A stretch of 36,225 bases of DNA from Geobacter sp. (GTDB taxonomy: Bacteria; Desulfobacterota; Desulfuromonadia; Geobacterales; Geobacteraceae), in the NCBI GenBank assembly GCA_003490025.1, contig DNJC01000079.1, forward strand, positions 30,591 to 66,815. Direction: 5' to 3'. Every line of letters starts with the position of its first letter. Position 1 is the stretch's first letter. Below, piece after piece: positions 27,349 to 33,605 of this stretch. The notes under the pieces are model-generated. The model ran no database searches and had not been told where the DNA came from. It worked only from the letters and a program-made list of their open reading frames with translations. The translations under genes and the position numbers were made by a program.

Positions 27349-28035
27349 TCACTTCGAGTAGCGCGACAGGGTTTGCTGCAGACTCTTCGTGGTGGCAGAC
27401 TTCGTGCCCGCCTTGCCGGCCAGGATGTCGGTCGCGGGGATCGCCCCTCCGTAATAGGCCGCGTTCGCGTCGTCGTCGACCAGCAATGCCGCCCCTTCCA
27501 GCGACACGCCGGCGAACAGGCCGCGGCTGCGCGAGTAGGAGAGAATCTCGCTCTTTAGCTTCACGTCGGTCGCCGCGCTCGCCTTGCGTCCGACCGGCCC
27601 GGCGGCGACTGCGGCATCGGCGCCGAGGGTGAACTTCCCTTTCGTCAGCTTTTCCACGTCCTTCAGCTCCTTGAACACCAGGATCAGGTCGGTGGAACTC
27701 CCTCCCACCTGCCAGCCGACGCTCCCGCCGGTGATGCTCACGAAGATCGGGTCGCTCCAGACCCCGCTCTCCTCGTGCACCGAAAGGACCCCGGTCCCGT
27801 GCCGGCCGCCGACGATGAATGCCCCCTTGATCACCCCCGGTATGATGGCGATCGCCTTGGCATCCTTCAGCAGTGCCGGAGGGATCCCCTTCTCGGGTAT
27901 CTTCATGATCTTCTTCAGGACAGCCGCCGACTCCTGGACCTTCTTGGTCTCATCCTTGGCGAGGACGGCACTGGCCCAGACACCGACCAGCATGACGGCG
28001 ATCACCGCGATCGAGATGCCTCTACCGATTCTCAT
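27349..28035 (-). CDS. SYLF/Ysc84 domain lipid-binding protein, exported
   Basis: Protein of 228 residues. A signal peptide (ISIAVIAVMLVGVWASAVLA) precedes a full SYLF (Ysc84/Las17-binding) domain: LLKDAKAIAIIPGVIKGAFIVGG, GTGVLSVHEESGVWSDPIFVSITGGSVGWQVGGSSTDLILVF, FTLGADAAVAAGPVG, SRSRGLFAGVSLEGAALLVDDDANAAYYG. In eukaryotes this domain binds phosphoinositides. Bacterial members are periplasmic and poorly understood, often linked to envelope stress. ATG 28035 has GGAGG upstream. It is the third gene of a probable operon with the glycine-zipper lipoprotein (63 bases upstream) and the small exported protein. Confidence 0.9.
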   Translation of the reverse strand: MRIGRGISIAVIAVMLVGVWASAVLAKDETKKVQESAAVLKKIMKIPEKGIPPALLKDAKAIAIIPGVIKGAFIVGGRHGTGVLSVHEESGVWSDPIFVSITGGSVGWQVGGSSTDLILVFKELKDVEKLTKGKFTLGADAAVAAGPVGRKASAATDVKLKSEILSYSRSRGLFAGVSLEGAALLVDDDANAAYYGGAIPATDILAGKAGTKSATTKSLQQTLSRYSK

Positions 28036-28098
28036 GGTGTACCTCCTTTGATTGGTCCGGCCCCGGCGACGCTTCCCGGATTTCCGGAGTGGGTTGCA

Positions 28099-28341
28099 TC
28101 ACCTTCTTTTCCTGCGGCGCCCGTCCTGGTCACCCAGGATGTAGCCGGTCAGCGCGCCCGCCGCCCCGCCGAGCGCCGCTCCTACGGCGGGCCTGCCGCC
28201 GGATATTCCGCCGAGCAGAGCGCCCCCGGCGGCGCCAATGGCCCCGCCGCTCAAGGTGCTCTGCTCCTGCCTGGACATTCCGGTGCAAGCGGACAAGGTA
28301 ACTGCCAACAGCACGATCAAAAGATATAGTGACGATCTCAT
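28099..28341 (-). CDS. Glycine-zipper lipoprotein
   Basis: Protein of 80 residues. The start at 28341 is fixed by AGGAGG seven bases upstream. Signal MRSSLYLLIVLLAVTLSAC has the lipobox LSAC (Cys19). The rest is a glycine-zipper: GGAIGAAGGALLGGISGGRPAVGAALGGAAGALTGYILGD, then a basic tail GRRRKRR. Such repeats form membrane-inserted helix pairs in SlyB/OsmB-type envelope lipoproteins. It is the middle gene of the 28826-27349 operon. Confidence 0.88.
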   Translation of the reverse strand: MRSSLYLLIVLLAVTLSACTGMSRQEQSTLSGGAIGAAGGALLGGISGGRPAVGAALGGAAGALTGYILGDQDGRRRKRR

Positions 28342-28379
28342 CGACGATCCTCCTCTTGAGTGACCTAAAGGTGAGTAAG

Positions 28380-28826
28380 CTACTGTTCCCTGAAAGGCTG
28401 GTCCGCAATCCCCGCTTTGAGCCTCGGCCTGACCACCTCGGACCAAATCACCCTCATCACGGGGAGGTCGAGGTCGTCCGGGTTCTGGCGGTAGTAGCCG
28501 TCGACCTGCTCGATTATGCTGCTCATGGGAACGCCGCGCAGCCCGTCGCCCAGCTTGGCCACGAAATCCTTCCTCAGCAGTTCCGGGTGACGCTGTATGA
28601 CGTGTTCTTCTATGGTCACCACGTGCCCTACCCCCCAGATGAAGGCGATCTTGCTGTCGGGCTGCATGGTCTGCCAGGTCTCACCGGTCAAGACAGGCAT
28701 CTCCTGCAGCACCTTCTGGGTATCGACCACAGCCGCCTCGTCGGCGGCAACGGCTTTGCCGACCACAACCCAGCCGGCGAGCAGAATCAGGATGCAGCAA
28801 ATCCTCGTGATATTCGTCATCTTCAT
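28380..28826 (-). CDS. Small exported protein of unknown function
   Basis: Protein of 148 residues. ATG 28826 (MKMTNITRICC) follows GGAGGTGCAGGC. A signal peptide (ICCILILLAGWVVVGKAVAA) leaves a mature domain with the features GETWQTMQPDSKIAFIWGVGHVVTIEEHV, LGDGLRGVPMSSIIEQVDGYYRQNPDDLDLPVMRVIWSEVVRP. The order (a GV-like strand, then a helix, an NPDDLDLPVMRVIW segment) is reminiscent of small periplasmic Rap1a-like proteins, but I cannot assign a family. It is the first gene of an operon with a glycine-zipper lipoprotein and a SYLF protein, so an envelope role is likely. A strong promoter-like pair lies just upstream. Confidence 0.8.
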   Translation of the reverse strand: MKMTNITRICCILILLAGWVVVGKAVAADEAAVVDTQKVLQEMPVLTGETWQTMQPDSKIAFIWGVGHVVTIEEHVIQRHPELLRKDFVAKLGDGLRGVPMSSIIEQVDGYYRQNPDDLDLPVMRVIWSEVVRPRLKAGIADQPFREQ

Positions 28827-28859
28827 GCCTGCACCTCCATCAATGATTAAATTTGACTC

Positions 28860-28891
28860 ATTATAGATACCACACAGGCATTTCTTGTCAA
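28860..28891 (-). promoter_or_regulatory. Promoter of the exported protein / lipoprotein / SYLF operon
   Basis: On the minus strand, a perfect TTGACA (28891-28886) and a perfect TATAAT (28865-28860) are separated by 20 bases, longer than the usual 17. TATCTA at a spacing of 16 is the alternative -10. The start would fall about 27 bases before the ribosome site and gene start at 28826. Confidence 0.55.
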
Positions 28892-29193
28892 TCTCTGCGC
28901 GGCGAAGAAGGCCAGCGACAAGCGGCTTTGAACGGCGTCTACAGGCAGGAACCACTCTCTCGAAGGGGTCGGTCTGGCCGCTCCCGACCAATGAGAGAAA
29001 ACCAGCGCAGGGTAGGAGCGGCATTCCTGCCGCGATCAGAGATAGTGGAGCAGGGAGAGCATGGCTTAGCTATGCGGATAAGTTTGGCAGAGTTGTGGGA
29101 GAAGCGTGGCTGAGATACAGGGAGAACGGAGCAAGGAAAACGGATTGGGTTGTACGGAGGGATGCGTAGGCAGTGGCGCCGAAAGCAAGGCAC
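28892..29193. other. Non-coding spacer with a REP-type repeat
   Basis: No gene supported. It holds the 28-bp hairpin repeat at 29012-29039, and its sequence is purine-rich with mixed composition. The flanking genes are transcribed on the minus strand. Confidence 0.4.
29012..29039. repeat. REP-type hairpin repeat, copy 1
   Basis: It contains GCGGCA-TTCC-TGCCGC, a perfect hairpin, flanked by GTAGGA and GATCAG. An identical 28-bp copy in the opposite orientation is at 33267-33294. Confidence 0.8.
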
Positions 29194-29222
29194 AAAAAAA
29201 GTCCCGGATCGCTCCGGGACTT
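29194..29222 (-). terminator. Rho-independent terminator of the cold-shock gene
   Basis: Stem AAGTCCCGGA / TCCGGGACTT with a TCGC loop (29199-29222), followed on the minus strand by seven T (29200-29194). Confidence 0.92.
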
Positions 29223-29247
29223 CCTTTAAACCTATGACCGGATCTGG

Positions 29248-29448
29248 TTAGACCCTGGACACGTTAGCAGCCTGAAGCCCTTTCGGGCCTTTGACCACTT
29301 CAAAGCTGACGCTATCGCCTTCTGCAAGGGATTTGAAGCCGTCGCCGGTGATGGCGGAAAAGTGGCAGAATACGTCGTCGCCGTTTTCCTGCTCGATGAA
29401 ACCAAACCCCTTGCTGTCGTTAAACCATTTGACCGTACCATTTACCAT
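29248..29448 (-). CDS. Cold-shock domain protein (CspA family)
   Basis: Protein of 66 residues, the normal CspA length. It has the RNA-binding motifs KGFGFIE (RNP1) and DVFCHFSAI (RNP2), plus the aromatic KWFN. It binds single-stranded RNA/DNA as a chaperone. Start ATG 29448 follows AGGAGAAGGT. The leader is about 100 bases and includes two stable hairpins. It is monocistronic with a strong terminator. RNP2 carries a Cys (FCHF) where VHF-type residues are common. Confidence 0.95.
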   Translation of the reverse strand: MVNGTVKWFNDSKGFGFIEQENGDDVFCHFSAITGDGFKSLAEGDSVSFEVVKGPKGLQAANVSRV

Positions 29449-29545
29449 TTACTTTACCTTCTCCTGATGCTTTCTTCTTTTGATTTTTCCGGGGGAACCC
29501 CGGAACTTCGGACACCTTAACAGCTTGCTTTGCACAAAGCAAGCA
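29449..29545 (-). promoter_or_regulatory. Structured leader of the cold-shock gene
   Basis: Two perfect hairpins upstream of the ribosome site: GCTTGCTTTG-CA-CAAAGCAAGC (29523-29544) and TTCCGGGG-GAA-CCCCGGAA (29487-29505). The first, with only a 2-base centre, may instead be a protein operator. Cold-shock mRNAs are known for regulatory leaders; the effect here is inferred. Confidence 0.5.
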
Positions 29546-29800
29546 ATTTAAATTACCTGGTGTGTGCCGATCTCGCGCCGGAGCAAACCTTCCTCTTCAG
29601 GGGGAGGGTCGGGATCACTGCCGCTCAGTTAAGGAACTTGAGCCCTAGCTCTCTTTGACAAAGCGGTCCCCGCCCCCGGAGGGGGAGGGTCAGTAGGGGC
29701 GAATAATCATTCGCCCCTACTCCGGTTCTTCGCTGAAGCCGCTAGTCTTCCCCCCTCCCAACCTCCCCCCGCTGGGGGGAGGAGTTCGGTAACCAGTGCG
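29546..29800. repeat. Spacer filled with GC-rich interspersed repeats
   Basis: No gene seen. It contains the perfect hairpin GTAGGGGCGAAT / ATTCGCCCCTAC (29693-29704 and 29709-29720, loop AATC) and several fragments of the CCCCCTCCC...GGGGGAGGG type (about 29595, 29670-29690, 29750-29783). Confidence 0.65.
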
Positions 29801-30550
29801 CTACGGCGGCGTCAGGTTGACGGTGAAGTCTACGCCGTTTATGGTCAAAGTCGTCGTTGCCGGGCTCAGGACGGTGCTGCGAAGGTTCCTGACGAAGATG
29901 ATCCTGCCGTTCAGCACCGGGACGGTCTGCGTCACGTTGGTGAAGGTGGTGGCGTTCAGGCTGGCATCGCTGATGGAGTACAGGGCATTGCCGCTGTTGA
30001 GCGAGTCCTTGATGCTTATCACGTGCGTGCCGATGGTGCCGTCAAAGCTGATGACGGTGGCCTGGGCCTGCATGGAGGTGCCGATCTGGATCGGTGTGGT
30101 GAAGACAAGCGTGTTCACCAGTTGCGTGGTGCTGATGAAGGTGCCGTTCACGTTTCCTATGCTGAGGGTGGAAGTCGTCGCGGCCCCGAGGCTGCTCGAA
30201 GAGGTATGGGTCACCGTGACCTTGTCGCCGTTCTTCACGGTGCCTGCGGAGGCGGTCGCGGCCACGGAATTGATGGAATACTTGCTGTTGCTGCCGACGG
30301 AACCGGTGACGCTGATGGGGCTGGAATCCGCAGTCAGCCCCGAGACGGCGATGGGATCGGAAGTGACCTCAGTGCTGACGGCGGTGCCGGTCTTGGACGG
30401 GAAGGAAAACCGATCCGGAGTAGTGGGAAGCCTTTCGAATTCCGGGAACCACTCCACGTCGCCGCATCCGGCCATGAAAAGCGCCAGAAGGATGCACGTT
30501 ACCTGAAGAAGCGATGCCGCTGCGCGGCTTGCACTGGAAGATCTTTTCAT
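29801..30550 (-). CDS. Beta-rich lipoprotein of unknown function
   Basis: Protein of 249 residues. It has a lipoprotein signal with lipobox FMAGC near residue 29 (LLQVTCILLALFMAGCGD). The mature part is Ser/Thr-rich and repetitive: two related beta modules, each with an (I/V)(A/S)(V/I)...G.....(Y)SI pattern, such as ITVTGSVGSNSKYSIN-like and TVKNGDKVTVTHTSSSSLG, ending FTVNLTPP. Similar strings occur in secreted Geobacter proteins with Ig-like folds. The upstream GGGGACAGGTG is an acceptable ribosome site. It lies downstream of the 780-residue Ig protein but separated by a terminator at 30658-30690, so it has its own transcript. No function is assigned. Confidence 0.75.
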   Translation of the reverse strand: MKRSSSASRAAASLLQVTCILLALFMAGCGDVEWFPEFERLPTTPDRFSFPSKTGTAVSTEVTSDPIAVSGLTADSSPISVTGSVGSNSKYSINSVAATASAGTVKNGDKVTVTHTSSSSLGAATTSTLSIGNVNGTFISTTQLVNTLVFTTPIQIGTSMQAQATVISFDGTIGTHVISIKDSLNSGNALYSISDASLNATTFTNVTQTVPVLNGRIIFVRNLRSTVLSPATTTLTINGVDFTVNLTPP

Positions 30551-30657
30551 GACACCTGTCCCCGTTACCTTCGCTGGAATTTCTGGATACTATCCCAAAG
30601 CGCTCGGTCTGACAAGTTGAATGGGAAACGCGGGGAAGGCCCCCCGGGGGTGAACGC

Positions 30658-30690
30658 AAAAAAACCGCGCCTCTCCAAACGGCGCGGTTT
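30658..30690 (-). terminator. Rho-independent terminator of the Ig-domain protein gene
   Basis: Stem AAACCGCGCC / GGCGCGGTTT (30662-30671, 30681-30690) with a 9-base loop. A T-run follows on the minus strand. It lies 20 bases past the stop at 30711. Confidence 0.92.
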
Positions 30691-30710
30691 CGTGTTTTGT
30701 GAAGGTCGGG

Positions 30711-33053
30711 TTAAAGCCCCAGGAAGCTGTTGATGGCCTTCTGCACCTCTGATATGGAAACCGATGCACCGCCGTCAGTATCCACGCACGCGGCAGGCAC
30801 CTTGAGGCCGAGGAACATGTTTATGGCGGACTGCACCTCGGCGATGGAGACGCCGCCGATGCCGTCGCAGTCTCCCGGTTTCAGAACGCTCTTCGCCGCG
30901 CTGCACGAGGCCGTTGTGCCGTTAAATTCACCGGCGCAGGACCAGTTCCAGGGGCCGCTCCCGGTCACGGAACTGGCAGTCCCACTCTGGCAGAGGTTGG
31001 TGGTCGGGGCGGTCGAGAGGCTATTCCCATTGCTGCTGCCGCAGACGCCGTTATCGGCGACCTCGATGACGACCGCTGCACTCTGCGCATCGGAAATGTT
31101 CCCGGAGGCATCCCTGGTCCAGGCGTAGGCGGTCCTGGCACCTCCAGCACTGAAGGTGAATGAGGCAGGAACGGTGCTCCAGGCGGCAGAGAGAGAGGGG
31201 ACGGCGCTGCTTTCCGTGATTAGGTACCCGCTCACCGCATCGTCATCGGTAGCCGTGAAGGTCGTTACCGAGACGGACAGCGAAGTAGCGGTCGCAGGCA
31301 TGGCGAAGGCAGTAATCTGCGGTTTAGTTGTGTCCGTCCACTTGATTTTGATGCTGGCCGGCTTGTAGTTCGACACGTTCCCCGTAGCATCTTTGGCCCA
31401 CGCATAGAGGTACTTCGTGGTTTCCACTCCCGGTTTGATGCCCGAGAAGGTATAGCTAGTGGGCGCGGTGCTGCTCCATGAGGCAGAGGCAGAAGGCGTT
31501 GGTGTATAAGATGTGTTCAAAAGATACCCCGTCACCCCGACGTTGTCGGTTGCGGTGAACGTAGTCACCGGCACGGTCAGGCTCGAACTGGTGGTGGGGA
31601 TGCTGAACTCGCTGACCACCGGTTTGGTCGTGTCGTTCAGGGTGATGGTGGTGGTCGCCGGGAAGCCAAGCGAGACGTTCCCCGCCGCATCCTTGGCCCA
31701 GACGTAAGCGGTTCGCTGCACAGGTGTGGCATCGGGTATCCCGCCGGCAAAGGTGAAACTCGACCATGTGCTGCGCCATCCGGTAGCCGAGGCGGACGGA
31801 ACCGAATCCGATTCGGTGATCAGGTACCCGGCGATGCTGCCTGAATCGTCCTTGGCGGTCAGGGACGATACCGCCACGGTCAGGCTGGTCGCAGTCTCCG
31901 GGAAGGCAAACGACGTCACCGTGGGTGGAGTATCCACCGCAGCAACAAAGGAAAACAAGACATCAGCGTCTTTGACTGTGACGCTCTGGGACTTCGGCGT
32001 GAACAGGTAGCCTGGTTTGGATGGGGTTACGGCGTAGGTACCGTTTATCAGGGAACCAGTACTATAGTTGCCGCTGTCATCGGCCGTCACGACCGAACCG
32101 CCGTAAGATATGGTCGCCCCTCCGACACCGGCGTTACCGCTAATTCGGTAATCGTCGGAGCAGGTGACGTTCAAGGTCAACGGTTGACTGTCCACACTTA
32201 CCGGAAGAGGCGAAGATTCCGTCATCGTTGCATAGAACGTGGAGGAACCGCAGCCCGTCGGCGTACCGGAGATCGTCGCGCCGTTGAGCGCAAGCCCCGC
32301 AGGCAGGCTCCCGGACTTCACCTTCCATGAGTATGGAGCTACACCGCCGCCTCCGCTCAGCACGGCGCTGTAGGCGGCTTTCTGCAGGGCGCCCGGAAGC
32401 GTGGTGGTGGCAATGGCAACTTTTTCGTAGATCCGTATGGATAATTTCCGTGTTGCTATCATCGGGGGGACGGACTGATCCGTAACGCTGAAAGTAAGAT
32501 TGGACTCACCTGCCTCGGATGGTGTGCCTGAAATTGTGCCCAAAGAACTCATGGAAAGTTCCGCAGGGAGGGTGCCGGTATAGCTGATCTCGCGGGCTCC
32601 TGTTCCACCGGACACCATGATGCTGTCGGGGAGGTTTCCGGTGGGGAGGGCGACACGATAGTAGGTGGAACCGACATAACCATACGCGAGCGCCTGATTG
32701 GTGATGGTGAGCGGATCAGCCGATCTGAGAATTAACGTGTTACTGTACGCGGAGGTGCCGTCCAGATCCGTGACTTTGAAAGATATTCCGTAGGGTCCCG
32801 CTGCCGTGTCGGTCTGGCCAGTGATGGTACCGTCGGAATTAAAAGTGAGCCCAGAAATGGGGAGTGTTACATTATTGTTTATGCTCCACGTGTATGGTTG
32901 CCTCCCGCCGGTTGCAGTTAACCCGCCTAAATAAGGAACCCCCACTACCACAGTGGCTAATTCCTGGGTCGTCACCTCAAGTGCAAACGCCTCCGCCGAG
33001 ACGGAAAGAACAATCACCAACAGCAACAGTATCTGTGCCAGCCACCTTCCCAT
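30711..33053 (-). CDS. Secreted multi-Ig protein with C-terminal dockerin-like repeats
   Basis: Protein of 780 residues. Start ATG 33053, with GGGAG seven bases upstream (an in-frame TTG at 33083 is less likely). Signal peptide MGRWLAQILLLLVIVLSVSAEAFA. Then three putative-Ig (He_PIG-like) domains (GGRQPYTWSI; LPAELSMSSLGTISGTPSEAG; LPAGLALNGATISGTPTG), a carboxypeptidase-regulatory-like segment (YRISGNAGVGGATISYGG, GTYAVTPSKPGYLFTP), three copies of an Ig-like unit with (V/I)T.FA.P.T.TSL.V.V...TA.DD and YAWAKDA(T/A)GN(V/I)S, a Cys-containing SGPWNWSCAGEFNGTTASC module, and two dockerin-like calcium loops (DCDGIGGVSIAEVQSAINMFLGL; DTDGGASVSISEVQKAINSFLGL). It is probably surface-attached. Its partner is unknown. 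Confidence 0.85.
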   Translation of the reverse strand: MGRWLAQILLLLVIVLSVSAEAFALEVTTQELATVVVGVPYLGGLTATGGRQPYTWSINNNVTLPISGLTFNSDGTITGQTDTAAGPYGISFKVTDLDGTSAYSNTLILRSADPLTITNQALAYGYVGSTYYRVALPTGNLPDSIMVSGGTGAREISYTGTLPAELSMSSLGTISGTPSEAGESNLTFSVTDQSVPPMIATRKLSIRIYEKVAIATTTLPGALQKAAYSAVLSGGGGVAPYSWKVKSGSLPAGLALNGATISGTPTGCGSSTFYATMTESSPLPVSVDSQPLTLNVTCSDDYRISGNAGVGGATISYGGSVVTADDSGNYSTGSLINGTYAVTPSKPGYLFTPKSQSVTVKDADVLFSFVAAVDTPPTVTSFAFPETATSLTVAVSSLTAKDDSGSIAGYLITESDSVPSASATGWRSTWSSFTFAGGIPDATPVQRTAYVWAKDAAGNVSLGFPATTTITLNDTTKPVVSEFSIPTTSSSLTVPVTTFTATDNVGVTGYLLNTSYTPTPSASASWSSTAPTSYTFSGIKPGVETTKYLYAWAKDATGNVSNYKPASIKIKWTDTTKPQITAFAMPATATSLSVSVTTFTATDDDAVSGYLITESSAVPSLSAAWSTVPASFTFSAGGARTAYAWTRDASGNISDAQSAAVVIEVADNGVCGSSNGNSLSTAPTTNLCQSGTASSVTGSGPWNWSCAGEFNGTTASCSAAKSVLKPGDCDGIGGVSIAEVQSAINMFLGLKVPAACVDTDGGASVSISEVQKAINSFLGL

Positions 33054-33226
33054 TACAGTTCTCCCACATTCAATGCATGTCAAACAATCCGTGTCAGAGG
33101 AGCCATATCATACTAGAATTCGCACAGATAGGAAACTTCCGATTGCGCAAATTATCACGACTTTACTTCCAGATCACTACTTTTTTGTACTGAAACCAGC
33201 TTTGCCCCGGTTTGGCCTTTGCAATC

Positions 33227-33452
33227 GGCTCCCCCTCCCCTTCGGGAAAGGGTCGGGGTGAGGGCGCTGATCGCGGCAGGAATGCCGCTCCTACAGTAGC
33301 GCTTGTCATACCTGAACATTCCCAGCTCCCTACAACTCTCCCTCGCCCCCTGGGAGAGGGTCGGGGTGAGGGCGTCGCCCCCTGCTCAACTGTCTCACTT
33401 CGTGGCACTGCCCTCACCCGCCCTTCGGGCACCCTCTCCCGGAGGGCGAGGG
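33227..33452. repeat. Cluster of GC-rich hairpin repeats
   Basis: Three related elements: CTCCCCCTCCCCTTCGGGAA...GGGTCGGGGTGAGGGCG (33229-33266), CTCTCCCTCGCCCCCTGGGAG...GGGTCGGGGTGAGGGCG (33337-33376), and an inverted copy CCCTCACCCG...CTCTCCCGGAGGGCGAGGG (33411-33452). The inner REP hairpin at 33267-33294 abuts the first. The 33054-33605 spacer holds no gene I can support. Confidence 0.75.
33267..33294. repeat. REP-type hairpin repeat, copy 2 (inverted)
   Basis: Exact reverse complement, over 28 bases, of the copy at 29012-29039. It contains the perfect hairpin GCGGCA-GGAA-TGCCGC. Confidence 0.8.
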
Positions 33453-33497
33453 TTTAGTTCATCACAAGTGAGCTATCTTCAGTTTAAGATGAAAATG

Positions 33498-33544
33498 AAA
33501 AAGGCCGCTGAACCTCGGGATTCCCCCACAGGTTCAACGGCCTT
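33498..33544 (-). terminator. Rho-independent terminator of the CHASE/PAS kinase gene
   Basis: 15-bp stem: AAGGCCGCTGAACCT (33501-33515) and AGGTTCAACGGCCTT (33530-33544) with one G-U pair and a 14-base loop. On the minus strand it is followed by a T-run (33502-33498). It lies 61 bases past the kinase stop. Confidence 0.85.
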
Positions 33545-33605
33545 GTCCGTATGCGCTGCGGTTATCGCCCCGCCGCGTCGGTTGTGACTGAGAGTGCTAT
33601 CCTTG

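Noticed and set aside
28342..28446. Longer start for the glycine-zipper lipoprotein
   Set aside because: It would hide the lipoprotein signal behind 35 residues; ATG 28341 has a perfect AGGAGG.
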